Origin: Roridomyces roridus
Lineage: Eukaryota; Basidiomycota; Agaricomycetes; Agaricales; Mycenaceae
DNA: 64,000 nt
Direction: 5' to 3'
Assembly: GCA_029378245.1 (NCBI GenBank)
Contig: JARKIF010000045.1
Coordinates: 186,001-250,000 of the forward strand
Part shown: positions 23,434 to 35,132 of the stretch, one piece after another
How the letters are laid out: every line of letters starts with the position of its first letter
How positions within the stretch are numbered: position 1 is the first letter of the stretch
Made by a program: the position numbers and the translations under genes
Notes under the pieces: model-generated
Told to the model about the DNA's origin: nothing
The model's input: only the letters and a program-made list of their open reading frames with translations
Databases searched by the model: none

Positions 23434-23799
23434 ATGATCGCCGTGATCCGGAGCAGGGCCGGTAGCAGATACTCACTCTTTCTTTTCTCCGTCGACCGTC
23501 ATCCGCAGTACACTGGGGATATGACTCGATTCCTACATGGCTTCCCCCAAGATTCCGCGGCAGACCCCAGCTCCCTTGTGTGGAAGTAAGTATCAGGTGC
23601 CAAATCACGCTACTGCGTCGACTGCATAACTGTCTGGCTGAGACAACCAACTACCGAGCGCAATGAGCCTGTGGATTCTCTTCAGTCGAGAATCAGACTC
23701 GAGAGGTCGCAGATCCTGGAGATGATGGCGGTCGGGAGCAAGTGGCGAGCCAAATACTGCCAAAGTGATTGTGCATCATGATCAGCTTGCGTCATTGTT

Positions 23800-25098
23800 C
23801 ACCACCGTCCATGTCCCGCAGAACTCGTCGACCTCATCGTCGGAAACCTCGATGCAGATCTAGCCTGCCTCACATCGTGCGCCTTTGCAGCTCACAGAGT
23901 TTGGGCAGAGTCCAGACCCGCAAAATCGAGCTCCTGCCTCCTCCGACTCACGACGGTGCCAGCAGTGAGACGCAAGGTGGCGTCCCCATGTCTTCGGGCG
24001 ACGTTACTCCCCGGGTGGAGCACCCCAAGACTATCCGCATCCTTACCCTCCCGTCGATGAGACTCCTCCGGACACCCCGTAGACTCGGATCATGGCAGCG
24101 CCCTGAGCTCGTATTCCACCGACTCTGTCACGACCACTCACTGCCAGTGCTCATCGAGGAGATGCAGGGGAGCGTCGGGGAGCGTCGTCTCCATCTCTCA
24201 GCTCGTTCGATTCGACTCTCTCCCATGGCGTTTCCTGTCTCGTCCTTTTTACGGTCCCAAGCGATCTTTCTTGTATGTGGGGACGTACCAGTCTTGATAA
24301 AGTTTCAGCGCATTCTCAATGTTTTTCAGATTCGTTGGAGCTTGTACGTGAGTCGACTCGAACCTGCTGGTCAATACCCAACAATCGTCCACGCAATCAA
24401 CTCCAAGCCGCCCTCCTTCTTCCGGTTCGCCGTCGGACATCTCCTCGCTTGCACGACGGATACAGATTGGTCTTTGGAGCAAACCCTGGACATTTTGAGG
24501 GTGTGCCGTGGCATCGTTCATTCGGCCTTCCCATATGACTCCTCCAGCCCCGAACTGCTTGCCGCTCCCGCAATATGCAGGTTCGCCGGATGGTGGTACC
24601 GTTGAAACAGCTCTTCGGTCCTAAACAGATCAACCTAACCAACCAGGGATTTTCTTCTGTCACGCACCTCGACGTCCTCGACTCGGTTGAATTACCACAT
24701 TCGGACGCGAATTTCGTGCCAAACCTTGCCTTTTTACCCTCTCTCACCCACTTCTCCTTGAACGACGATATACCCTGGTCCGGCGTGCGGAGTGTGCTGT
24801 CCAATTGCCGGCATATGATTGGGCGAGACAAAACCCTACTGAAGACGCACGTGTTGTGATGATGCAGTACAAGGACTACTGGCCTCAGTGGGAGAATGCT
24901 GCGAGTGGCAAGTCGTTTAGTTTTGGGGCACGGGCGGAAGATTTCGTTGCTCGAAAGCAGAGGGGCGCGGTTGAAAGTACGTACTTATAACTCCTCAATA
25001 ACGCGTCTAACTGAGGTGTCCATGCACAGGAACGTTACTGGCCATGGCTGGACGATGAATGGCACTCGCAGTACCTGGAGTGGCTCAGCAACGAATAG
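23800..25098 (+). pseudogene. F-box/LRR protein, heavily decayed
   Basis: An F-box-like start (AELVDLIVGNLDADLACLTS, from about 23818) has no in-frame ATG and an immediate upstream stop. Further family segments lie in different frames: WSLEQTLDILRVCRGIVHSA, then PSLTHFSLNDDIPWSG (24575 frame), then RVVMMQYKDYWPQWE, and finally YWPWLDDEWHSQYLEWLSNE ending at 25098 after an intron starting at 24976. At least two frameshifts and one internal deletion separate them. F-box proteins of this class are thought to be substrate receptors for SCF ubiquitin ligases. About 125 bp around the start, including promoter sequence, match the region at 34.5-34.6 kb. Confidence 0.65.
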
Positions 25099-25429
25099 AC
25101 GGGGAATCGATTGATGACACATGGACAGATTCAACCTAAATCAGCACATGCATTTCGAGTGGATGAAAAGTGCATACATTGGCGGAAAAGAAAACAGTGA
25201 TGTTGAGCCCAGAAAGGGCCCGAACGCGAGTCGAACGCACTGTGACAGTACCTCGGTGTATGTATAGGATATCCGAATGCTTCCAGTGCTGGCAGGTTCC
25301 CCGTATCCCGGCGAGTTTAAATTTGGCCACGACCGCAGAATGAAAAGAGGAGATGTCTGATATTTGCTACATGAAATTGCGTAGTGTACAAATGCGTGTG
25401 AGGTCCGTTCTACTCCAAAGTCTGTGCGT
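25099..25429. other. Short intergenic stretch
   Basis: Lies between the F-box relic and the convergent reductase gene. A tRNA T-arm-like string near 25200 has no matching acceptor stem. Nothing else recognised. Confidence 0.4.
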
Positions 25430-26699
25430 CTAAGCCGAAGCGGCGAAAGGCTTGATCCAGCCCCTCCGCTCGTAATCCGCGAGGGTCTCTTTCACCGTCT
25501 CGTGAATGCTCGTATACTCCATCCCGAGCACCTCCTGCGAGCGGGAGTTGTCCATATCCCTCGGACGCATCGTGGCGTTGATACTCCCGGGGAAGCCCAT
25601 CTTGTATTGTGTAGGAGCAGCGTCGACTGAAACAAGTTGTAAGCAAGGCGCCCGAAAACAAGGAAGAGAAGGGAACGTACGCATATCCTGCCAAGTAAAT
25701 CCCTGCCCGCCAATAATGAAGCGATTCACATTGCGCCCCTCCTTCTTGTTGACCGCCGACAAGGGGACGTATGAAGGGAGGTCGGTCATCACAGTGAGGA
25801 GGTGCGCGCGACCGACGTCCTTGACGTTCGCCCACTGCCCACTGTGCGTTGTGGGACCCTCGGTGGTGAAAGCGTTGAACATCATCTTGGTTGAAGTGTC
25901 AAGTTGGTCAGGAGTGGATACGTCGTGGATGACGGGCTGTAAGAACGAAGACGATCAGAAAAAAGCAATGAAACGCAGCGAGAAATACTCACCCCGAGAA
26001 TCAGCGGCGGGTTCAACACAGCGATATCCCACCCCACCTCTGTCCTGTGTTTGTCCAAAAACTCCCAGGCCCCGCGCTCCGCCAAGACCTTCGAATTGCA
26101 ATATTTGTCAAAGTCCCCCGCATCAGCGCCCTTGTCGGCAACAACCTGTACCGCGCCGTTGTTCCAGTCATATTCATCCAAAGGCCCGTCTTTCGGCGTT
26201 GGGATGGCTACAGCGGACGAAGTGATGACGACGCGTTTCGCGGTCTGCCCGTATTTGCGCGCACTCTCGAGGATGCCGATCGTACCCAGTACAGAAGGCC
26301 CGGAGAGGTCTGCCGGGTCGTCGGTGGAGAGATGGAACGGGGAGGCGGTGTGTGCAATAGCATCGACACCTTTGACGGCTTCGTCGAATGCGCCCGGCTA
26401 AACGAGGTAGGAATCAATTACGAGTTGAATGAAATGACAAGGATTCGGACATACAGCAGTGATGTCCGGGACGACGACGAGCTCAAATTTGTCGCCGTAA
26501 GAGGCGAAGAAGCGTTTGAGGTGTTTGCCCTTGATGGCGTTGCGCACCGTGCCGCGGACGGAGAAGCCCGCGTCCAGGAACGTCTGCACGCACCACTACG
26601 CAAACTTAATCTTTGCTCAATTGGAGAGAAGAGAACTCACAGTCGCCACAAAGCCGTTGGCTCCCGAACGAGTACCTTGCCAGATTGAATCGAGGGCAT
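25430..26699 (-). pseudogene. Extended-SDR reductase (dihydroflavonol/cinnamoyl-CoA reductase-like), 1-nt deletion
   Basis: Five exons: 26699-26641, 26595-26455, 26397-25993, 25936-25681 and 25626-25430, with 45-57-bp introns. The protein matches NAD(P)-dependent extended short-chain dehydrogenases of the Gre2/DFR type, which reduce aldehydes or ketones. It has SVRGTVRN after the first strand, HTASPFHLSTDDP, the catalytic YCNSK (YxxxK) and a C-terminal PTQYKMGFPGSI. The first exon is 59 nt, where 60 are needed: CTCGTTCGGGAGCC lacks one base inside what should be the TGANGFVAT nucleotide-binding motif, near 26668-26672. Everything else is intact, so this is either a very young pseudogene or an assembly error. 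A hAT-type MITE sits 72 bp upstream of the ATG. Confidence 0.8.
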
Positions 26700-26771
26700 G
26701 CTGGTTTGAGATGCGGTTGCGATTGGGTGGCGGGTTTGAAGTGACGAATGGTGGATAAATCGATCCCTTAT

Positions 26772-27239
26772 CAAGGGGTACCAAAGATAAGAGTTCAGTA
26801 CATCACCTCGAATTTTTTATTTCAGCGAAATTGGGTGACCCTCCCCCCCTCTATAAAAGGAAATTTCCTTTTTGGGATGCATCAAATCAGCTTATTTGGG
26901 GTATTTCAGCCCTCCTGCTTGCTGTAAATGCTTCCAAATGGCTTCTAGGTGCATTCCCTTAGCTCTGGACCCCAAGACGGGGGGTTTTGTGCTGAAATTC
27001 TGAGTTGACAGGTCCCCTCGTGAACGGAGCACGTGACTATCTGGACACGTGATCGAATCGGGACCATGTACTCAAAAATTTGAGAAAGTCCACTGGGACT
27101 CTGTTCAGTGGTCTAGCTAAGCAAACAGAGCCTTCCCAGTGTTCTGCAGAAATTTGGTACAAAACTTTTTTTTCAGCCCTCGGAGGGACCCCCCTCCCCC
27201 CTCCTATAATAGGCAATTTCTTATCTTTGATACCCCTTG
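26772..27239. mobile_element. hAT-type MITE, 8-bp TSD TCCCTTAT
   Basis: The 468-bp element has inverted ends CAAGGGGTA(C/T)CAAAGATAAG and a perfect 8-bp direct repeat TCCCTTAT on both sides (26764-26771 and 27240-27247). Eight-bp duplications with CA-starting ends are typical of hAT elements. Internally a CCCTCCCCCCT(C/-)TATAA block occurs near both ends in the same orientation. No coding capacity. It lies in the presumptive promoter of the reductase gene. Confidence 0.9.
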
Positions 27240-27247
27240 TCCCTTAT

Positions 27248-28537
27248 ATACAACACGTGTTTGCACCGCGATTATCGTGATTGATATCGTAGACGGAACC
27301 TGGCGGACATGACGGAGATGAGCTTCACCCGCCGCGTCGTATACGGGTGTTCCCCGAATCGAACGGGGTGACCGGCGTGATCGACTTCACGCATGAGCCC
27401 GGTATTATTCTGAGTCCAATATGCTTACGTCTCAATGTTTTCAAGAATCAAACTTCTCTTCCATAGATAAGATTGGCGTTTTCAGACAATTTTCAGAGTG
27501 AATTTACATTTGGGCTGTCTGGTTGTGGCTGGTTGCAGTCAGCGCGAGTACAATTGCAAGCCATTAGATGAGAGGGTGTCATCAGCCTGGCTCAATCGCG
27601 CCTCTTTGAATCACTCGCTGGAGAGCACTCCTACGAACCAGATCTCAGCGGTGAATACCGTCACAAGGGTTCACGGATTGTCGCGGGCATGAGTAGAAAT
27701 CAACGTTGTAAGGATCTCAAGAGGGTGTGGTAAACGCCGCGGACGTCTAGACGATCCGCCGGCAGTGTCAACGTCGCTGTGTCACTGAAAGTTGTTGGGC
27801 CATTGCAGAAAACCAGCGTTTATGACAGTAGAATGGTACTATTTCAAAAGGTGGAGGCAGATTTGGGTGCAATTTTCTGACCCCACTGCATTCAGACTCC
27901 TATAAGAACCGGCAGGAAGGTGAATTCGAAGCCAGCCCGCAGCTTCCAACCGTGGTAATCTGCCAATGGTGTCGGCATCAGGCCAGTCTTTCAGATTACG
28001 GATGCTCGTTCGAGCCTCACAACGTCAACGGGATTTGACGGAGAACGAGGGCAAAGATCGACTGTCAGCGGGAGGTAGTCAGGGAGCTTCGATTAAGCAT
28101 CCATCTGCGCGTCACAGATAAGCCGACGGAGCACCACGGACACACAGAGGAGGCACGCATCTGACATCACATTTGCAGCGAGTCAATCGTGTCGTTCGTC
28201 GATCGTGGTAAGCATTTGACAACGAGCCCAGACACGGGGGAAGCGTCGAGCTCTATGAAACCTGCGAGAGTCTGTGGCTTTTTCGATATCGGCGAAGAGC
28301 GCGATCGAGCGGCGAAGACAACCTATGAAGCGAGCGACTGAATGAATCCCCGATTAATCTCTGTAATTTGCGCCTACATAGCTTCACCTTCTAAAACTTA
28401 TCCTGGGCTCAGCAGACTGCCAATTACTGCAATAGGCCTTTGGCGAGTCGCTTGCAGGTAACTGAGTAGTAGGCTCATCCAATTCAGATTCCAAATCAAT
28501 TCCAAATGTGTGAAAATCGAAAGAATAAACTCGAAAG
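27248..28537. other. About 1.3 kb without a recognisable gene
   Basis: Both strands are littered with stops and show only short open frames. A perfect T-arm-like hairpin near 27354-27370 has no matching acceptor stem. No repeat structure was found. It separates the hAT element from the 3' end of the GH3 gene. Confidence 0.5.
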
Positions 28538-31500
28538 TTAAAACGAGCCCTGCAGCCTGATATCCCTGCTCGAGGCCCCGACAAAGACATTGAAGGTCCC
28601 CGATGGACGGACCCACGACTGACTCGTCGTGTCCCACGCACTTGAATAAAATAAAATAAAACCTCAGCACTCGGTCACCAATTCAAAACTGGCACAACGC
28701 ACCTCAACCCCCGCTGATCAACCGTCATACTCACAACCTCACTCCCGCCCACCTCCAAGAACACCTCGTCAAAGCCACGCAGGACTTTGGGCGGCTCACC
28801 CGAACCTGGAGGAAATCCGAGGTACAGCTGGGGGATCTCGGTGCCTGCGACGCCACCGCTGTTCTTCAGCTGGAACGAGATGATTTGCGAGGAGCCCGAT
28901 GTGGAGATGGACAACCCCAAGTACTCGAAGGTGGTGTAGGAGAGACCGAATCCGAATTCGTACCGCGGGGTAATACCTGCGGCGTCCATTGAGCGGTAGT
29001 CGAGGAAGAGCGTTTCTGTGTAGTCGATCTGGAGAATACATCAGTGACTCCGTCTATTCTTGCAGGAAGATACGGAGACTTACAACGGGGAAACCGAGAG
29101 GAAAGCCGGGGTCTGTGACAATCGTGGTGTTATAGTCGCTCTCGACCTGTATAAACAAACACAAGTCATTCAAGCAGTGGGCAGTTCGCGGAGAAAAGAA
29201 ATCACAAACATCTGCGATGCTGAAAGGTAACCGCCCACTCGGATTAACAATCCCCGTCAACACATCGACGAGCCCAGGTCCCGTCTGCTCTCCCGGCGCT
29301 CCCGCATACACAATGGCCGTGACATTCGGATTACTGGCGAACGCGGACATGTCTACGGGTCCGACGGAATGAACTACCACCACTGTATTGGGATTGGCTT
29401 GGGCTGTGTTGGTGATCTGTTGAAGGGGGTGGTTGATTTGGAGGGAGAAAATAGGAGAGGGCTCACTAGTGTACTCCCGCTGAACCAGAGTTCCAAGTCA
29501 TTCCGGTCGCCTTCATTACCGTTCACACTCTGATAAAACCCAAGTTCGCCGCTCATACTGTGCTGCGTGAAAAAAGCGAAACTGGAAATTCACAGCAGCA
29601 GTATACGCACGCGTTGACAAAGACGATTGCCATATCGGCGCCCGTGGCGGCCGCAGGGCCCTGGGATAAATCATTCGACAGCGAAGTCTTGAGGCTTATT
29701 CCAGACGCAGACAAAGTCTCGTTGAGAGCCGTGATCGGGGGCACTGTAAAGTCAAGCAAATTGGAACCCGAGCCCCACCTGTCCAACGATCAGCTTCGCA
29801 AGCTTGCGAGGACCGGATACCGACCCGATACTCATTGTCCCATCGTCGCACATATTCTCATTGGAGTCCCCGCACTCGACATCCGGCATGATGGCGTCCA
29901 ATCCGACGATGGCGACGGTTTTGAGAGCAGACAACTGGAGCGGCAGCGTCTTTGCCGTGTTTTTCAGAAGCACGACAGAAGCGGAAGCGATCTCGCGAGC
30001 GAGTGCGGTGTGGTTGTCCGAACGCACCGAGACGTTGAGGTTGAGCGACCCGGACCCGTCGGGGTTCTGTACGTCATAGTTCACTTCCGGATAGCCCTGT
30101 AGAATAATGCAAGTCGAAATATGACATGGGTTAGAGAGCGAGACGTACTGAATCTTGTCCGAGTCGGTACCAAGGCGTGAGAAGGTTCGTGACCATCTGA
30201 TTCATCCGCTGTTGAACATCCCGATGAGCTCGAGGAACGTGGAACTCTTGCAAGGACGCACCGCAAGCGTAACGGCGCCCGAATTCACATCACTCTCCAG
30301 ACTTCCTATTCCAAGAAACCCGCCAAAGGTCCCACCACCTGACGTTGCACGGAAAAATCGAACCACGCTTGAAATGAAAATTCCCGAAATGCACCCACCA
30401 ATGAGAATGAAATCCCCGGGTTGTTCCATATCAAGTCCGGCGTTCGCATTGTCGGAAGCGCTGTCGTGCGTGGCACCCCAGTCGCTGACAATAAAGCCTA
30501 AAATCATTGAATTGAGCACTGTCTGAGTCCGGAGGGCACTCGAACCTTTGAACCCATCAGTCCGCAAAAGACCCTGTGGCCCGATGAGATTCGCGTTGTG
30601 GCACGCCGACGTGCCGTTGAATTGATTGTAAGCACACATCACAGCGGATACGTTGGCCTTGATTCGATTTGCATATTGGTTCGGTAAATAAAAAAAAGCA
30701 CCACGAACGCACCTCAATAGCCCGAAGAAACGGAAAGTAGTACATTTCATGCATGGTCCGGTCGTCGACGTTGGAGATGTATCCGTACCGCCAATGTTCT
30801 TGATTGTTTGCGATGAAATGTTTCGCGACAGCTTGGACGCCGACGCTTTGCACGCCGGTGATGGTCTCGAACGCAGCTTCACCGGTCAGGTAGGGATCAG
30901 GGCCGAAGCTATCATGTGTTGGCTGGATGATCGGAATGGTAGATTGTATATATATGGCACACACCTCTCCCATCCGCGACCCGCCTTTGGATTCCGCATC
31001 TGATTTGTTGTGAGCATTCCTTCTAATTCCACTCGTCGAGCACGTACAAGATCCAGGGCCGGACCCAAGAAATGACTAGATAACGCTCAATCCCCGCTAC
31101 ACAATCGAAAGAAACACACTCACTGAATCCCCTTGCCTCGAAACTCTTCCCCAAGCGCAACCCCCCTTGCACGCATCAACCTCCGACTAAACGTCTGAGC
31201 CACTGCGATAGCCGGTGGGAACCCCGTAACGCCTTTCACGAGACGTACCCCCGCTGGGCCGTCGTTCATACAGAATCCGGGAATCCCAAGCCGGGAGACG
31301 GGGCTGACGTTCCCAACACAGCGGGAAGAGAACTCTCCAACGCCGGTGACGAGGCCGATTTTCTCTGATAGGGTGAGCTGTGCGACAGTTGCGTTGGCGA
31401 GTGCCGAAGCTTCGTCCCAGGAGCCTGCGAGCGCGATGAATCTACGACCCCAAGATGGAAGATAGAGAGGGACGCACGGACGGTGAATGCGTAGGAGGCC

Positions 31501-31550
31501 TGTATCGCTGCGACCAGGGCCAAGAGCTGTAGGAAGACGGGAGAAAGCAT
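28538..31550 (-). CDS. Secreted glycoside hydrolase family 3 beta-glucosidase
   Basis: Sixteen exons can be joined with every phase consistent, giving 736 residues: 31550-31478, 31424-31124, 31075-31048, 30999-30965, 30908-30713, 30657-30546, 30497-30399, 30338-30262, 30208-30149, 30096-29825, 29778-29611, 29557-29467, 29416-29210, 29146-29084, 29028-28703 and 28640-28538. A signal peptide (MLSPVFLQLLALVAAIQA) points to secretion. GH3 hallmarks in order: LTLSEKIGLVTGVG, RLGIPGFCMNDGPAGVR, KHFIANNQEHWRYG, nucleophile Asp in IVSDWGATHDS, SVVLLKN, the SGE...GNEGDRNDL acid/base loop, GRLPFS, YEFGFGLSYTTFEY and a C-terminal fibronectin-III-like domain ending GASSRDIRLQGSF. The enzyme hydrolyses terminal beta-glucosides such as cellobiose outside the cell. 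No break is visible; one exon is only 28 nt. Confidence 0.93.
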
Positions 31551-32161
31551 GTCGCAGCCCCAGCAGATGTGGGTGTGGGATATATGGAAGCCAGAAAACG
31601 GAACCGAGAAGCACAGCGTCAGGGACTCAGGGTATGTGGGATCTAGCCTCTGACGACCATTGCAAAGTTTCCCCGATCGGCCTTCGACGATTGGTCGGTG
31701 ACCAAGAGGCTCACACGACCATGTGTAAGGCGTAGATATTGGCCCGTTCTTCGCCGCGTCTATCCTTAGCGCACAGCAGTACTTGCCGGAAAAGGAACAT
31801 ATGTCAGGCGAAGCCGTTTGTTCGACAATGGACAAGGCAAGTCAAGGTCAGTACTCTACGTGACTCGACGTGAGGAATGATTTCACAGCATAGTGGATCA
31901 CTCACTTTCCATTCTTCCCGACATGTGGCATGGCAGCAAAGCCTGGAGCCCACGACCATGTATCGCCTTGATCATGTTTCTGCATGTTGGCGTTGACCAA
32001 GGGGATAAATTGCTCAGTAGGACTGGGTCATTCCACTTAAAATCAAGTCCCGTCACAATGAACCGACATGCAGCCTCCAACGTCAAGTTCCCAGGTATGT
32101 GGAAACCGCATCGTTCAAATCGATTTCCTGTGCGTACTCAGTGGCATTACAGACGTTAGGA
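31551..32161. other. Intergenic, promoter side of the GH3 gene
   Basis: Upstream of the GH3 start and downstream of the small MYND gene. Open frames are short and featureless. No unambiguous TATA box or other regulatory motif was resolved. Confidence 0.4.
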
Positions 32162-33025
32162 CTACTGGATCGTGTGACTTGGAATGTTCTCCTGCACCTG
32201 GAAATGGAGGCTGGTGTACCAATTGAGGGTCGGATCCGCGAGCGCCGGGCTGCGAATCATCCTCTTCTGCACTGCAATGGGCTTGAACCTACTCCCACAA
32301 ATCATCAGAACACCCTCTGGTGACCATGAAAATCACTCACCTAATTTCCTTCTCCACAGCCCCAGAAATCGCATGCGGGCCCTCATTATGCGCAATGACA
32401 ATGACGGTGGCAAAATCCTCCTGCCCATGTGTGTTGCGTTTAAGCATCTCCCGCTGCTGCATGTGCATCGCGAGAATGTTCCCTGCTCCATTTGTCGCAG
32501 TGACCTCGGCTGCAACGCCCATCATACCGTACATCTGCAGCATCGGTGTCACAACGGCGGACACGAGGTCAAAGCGCGCGCCAGCCTCGGTGTGTGGACG
32601 TGGGCGGAGGTTGATGACGAGTCCAAAGTTGTCAATGTTCGACGGGTGCGCGTTGAGCTCAAGGGCGACGATGGTGGCGCAGACGAGGGAGCCATTGAAG
32701 CGTGCGGTCCACAGGCGGAGGTGACGCTGGAGAGGAGGCTCGGCTTCAGGGTCGCCCATGAGGGATGCGGCGAGCAGACAGGTTGACTTGTGTTGCGGCC
32801 AGTCTTGTCTTTGACATTCTTTGTTCTGGGGCCATAAGTTAGCTTCGCGGGGAATGAGACATTCGAAGAGGGGCGCACGCAATACATGACTATCCTGGTA
32901 GAGTTAGATCTTGTTTTATCATTCACTACCGTTGAAGACACTCACTTGCACCGCGCACATTTACTCAAGTTCCTGTCGCTATGGCAGTCCCGTCTGTCGC
33001 ACCTCCGTACCGCCCGCTCCCACAT
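32162..33025 (-). CDS. Small MYND-type zinc-finger protein
   Basis: Exons 33025-32946, 32894-32879 (16-nt microexon), 32825-32341 and 32288-32162 give 235 residues with consistent phases. The finger is at the N-terminus: CDRRDC, CARCKIVMYCNKECQRQDW and HKSTC at about residues 9-47. The microexon supplies IVMYC, the core of the finger, so its splicing decides whether the finger forms. The rest is a helical domain without a name I know (LQRHLRLWTARFNGSLVCAT), ending in SLHFQVQENIPSHTIQ. A diverged copy of this last exon survives at 42676-42795. No disabling change seen. Confidence 0.85.
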
Positions 33026-33055
33026 GTAACTTCCGTGCCTGTTTCAACCACTACA

Positions 33056-33064
33056 GTATATAAG
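33056..33064 (-). promoter_or_regulatory. Possible TATA box of the small MYND gene
   Basis: On the minus strand the sequence reads CTTATATACTG about 31 bp upstream of the ATG at 33025. Position and composition suit a core promoter; there is no other support. Confidence 0.35.
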
Positions 33065-33207
33065 GTAGTCTACCCTCTGGTGTATTCTATCATCATCTTC
33101 AATACATCCTTCCCTCTTCCCTCTTCTCTCACAATAATTAGAGCAGCCCATGCCACAAACTCCTACTCCGAAACCAAATATTCGTCACTCTACTTACTCC
33201 CAATCAG

Positions 33208-34488
33208 TCAACCAAAGGCAAATAAGTCGCAATCTCTGCAGAAAGAAGGAAGAAAATTGACGAACGCGGCAACTCGCGGCAACTCGGACAACTGCAGCAA
33301 CCCACGCCCATCCAGAACCGATAGATTCGCCCGCGTCGCCGCCACGCATTCCAAGAACGGTCTGTCGCGGGACGGAATGAGCCGGATTTCCACCGTTTTC
33401 AACGCTTTCAACCGCGGGATGGCCGCTTCGATCGTCTCGTTGAGTAACCCGGGGGACTCTGGCAACCCCGAAAGCGTGTCAAAAGTCATCGTCTCAACTC
33501 GCGAATCGGGTGGAAACGCCTGGAAAACTGCCATCATGGTCGACCGCAGAGACGGCGTGAAGATGCGGAGCGAGCGAAGGTTTGATGTCATTAGTGGAGG
33601 AAGATCCGGTTCTTCAACCGGCGTAGTTCAGTACACATGAAGCTTCGTAGAGCGGGTGGGCTTACCGTGTGGACATACTATTCCAAGATGTTCAATGTTA
33701 TCGCATATCGGCAGCTGGCAAACCGCGCGTCTCCACTCATCAGAGATGATGCATGAGGTGAACGAGGTAAGGCGGGACAAGTCGATCTGCGGATTGACCA
33801 GATATTCACGAATCCCCGCATAGCTGTGAGGCCATGATTAATTGGAGCTTCGGGCGCCACGGCTGAGACTCGGGCCAAGGATCGTGCTTGTCCCGCTCCT
33901 CTGCAAAGTAGACACGTCCAATCGCCAATGGTTTCAAAGAGGTCGCCTTGCTGAAGAGGGACAACAGCTCTTTGGGAGAATCAATGAAAAGTCCGCGGAG
34001 ATGAACACACTCCATAGTCGGGGAAGCAAAAACCGCGGTCAGGGCAGATTTGAGGGAGCGGCCCAACTTGTGCCAATTCATGGTGAATTGACCTTGTGCG
34101 TTCCAATCCAATGGAGACTCCTCGACGATAGAAATTCGTTTGAGCCGGGTGAGAGCGGGAAGAACGAGCGCCAGCGTTCTGCCGGAAATGACCCACGTAG
34201 GCCGGCGCTCAGCGGCGTAGGATCCGCCGGCATCAACGGCGAAAGAAGTCTCGGAGCCCACCAACACGATACGCAACTCGTGAACGAGAGTGGCCAGGTG
34301 AGGTGACGATGTGATGGTTTTCAGGAACTTTTGGTGTGGTGTCGGAGGCAAGATTTCGATTGTTTTGAAACATGGACTTGCGTGGGCCGCACGAATGCAC
34401 GGGCGGCAAGGCAGGAAGACCGGAGACTGCCAATGTCGTCCCCGACGTTCTCGACGATTACATCCACCAATTCCTGGGGGAATGGCAT
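33208..34488 (-). pseudogene. F-box/LRR protein with two frameshifts
   Basis: Starts MPFPQELVDVIVENVGDD (F-box) at 34488 and ends at 33208, with one intron at 33612-33665 (54 bp). The F-box frame runs through CLAARAFVRPTQVHV and then must shift to continue as FKTIEILPPTPHQ near 34367. A second shift lies near 33833, between WRPKLQLIMA and SYAGIREYLVNPQIDL, and looks like loss of two bases from a CA run. Downstream sequence is well preserved. Homologous to the F-box pseudogene at 43.0-44.7 kb (shared CLAAR(A/T)FVR, KTIEIL/KIEIL, LLSLFSKATSLK/LLSLFSEAASLK). Likely role when intact: SCF substrate receptor. Confidence 0.75.
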
Positions 34489-34602
34489 GGAACTGAAGTC
34501 TGATAATGGTGGTGGTCGGGAGCAAGTGGGGAGCAAATACCACCAAATTGATGGCGCATCTTGATCGCAACTCATTTAGCTACCACCACTGCCACCACGT
34601 CC

Positions 34603-34662
34603 GTCCCACAGGAACTCGTCAATCTCATCGTCGACAACCTCGAGGGCGATACTGCTATGTAG
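34603..34662 (+). pseudogene. F-box fragment, plus strand
   Basis: VPQELVNLIVDNLEGDTAM followed by a stop: only the first F-box helix region remains. It starts about 115 bp from, and divergent to, the F-box gene at 33208-34488. The upstream GGTCGGGAGCAAGTGG at about 34515-34530 also precedes the F-box relic at 23.8 kb, so both descend from one promoter-plus-gene duplication. Confidence 0.6.
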
Positions 34663-35132
34663 TCTCCTACCAGGTTTTCCTACCGCACTCGCAGACCCGG
34701 GCGCCGAAAGCACTGGTACCGAGTTCCAAGATTCCTCACTGGCAAGTACACCCACTTGAATCATCAACATTTCCACATATATCCAACGACATATATACTT
34801 ATCCTTCGTCTCTCGCCAACGCTCCGCTGTGCCTCCGCAGCCTCTCCTGCTGCTTGAAACTCTTGTGGACTTCTCCAGGCTTGACCGCTTCTCCCCGTTT
34901 CCTATGTGTATTTGCCGTAAACACCTCCTTCTCTCATCATACAATTCTTGGGTTGTTCCTTTCTCACAGTGCTCCCCCCTCATTGGGGTATATATCTGGA
35001 CGGCGTTGAGGCCCTGACAATTGTACCTTTGAGATGATTATCGTTCCTCGTTAGCACGACCTCCCCACGTCTCCTCGGTGCCAATATACCTGGCGGTTTA
35101 AAAACGGCACGCAAATTGATTCCTCAATAAAC
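34663..35132. other. Intergenic
   Basis: No gene supported. The last 40 bp contain TTTAAAAAC about 30 bp upstream of the next ATG, a possible TATA-like promoter for the DUF5648-like gene. Confidence 0.4.

Noticed and set aside
25190..25280. tRNA-like string GTTCGACTC on the minus strand
   Set aside because: The 3' acceptor half has no partner and the anticodon arm does not fold.
27340..27440. tRNA-like T-arm (perfect CCCCG/CGGGG stem) on the minus strand
   Set aside because: No complementary 5' acceptor stem and no D-arm; the upstream hairpin has a wrong loop size. At most a tRNA relic.
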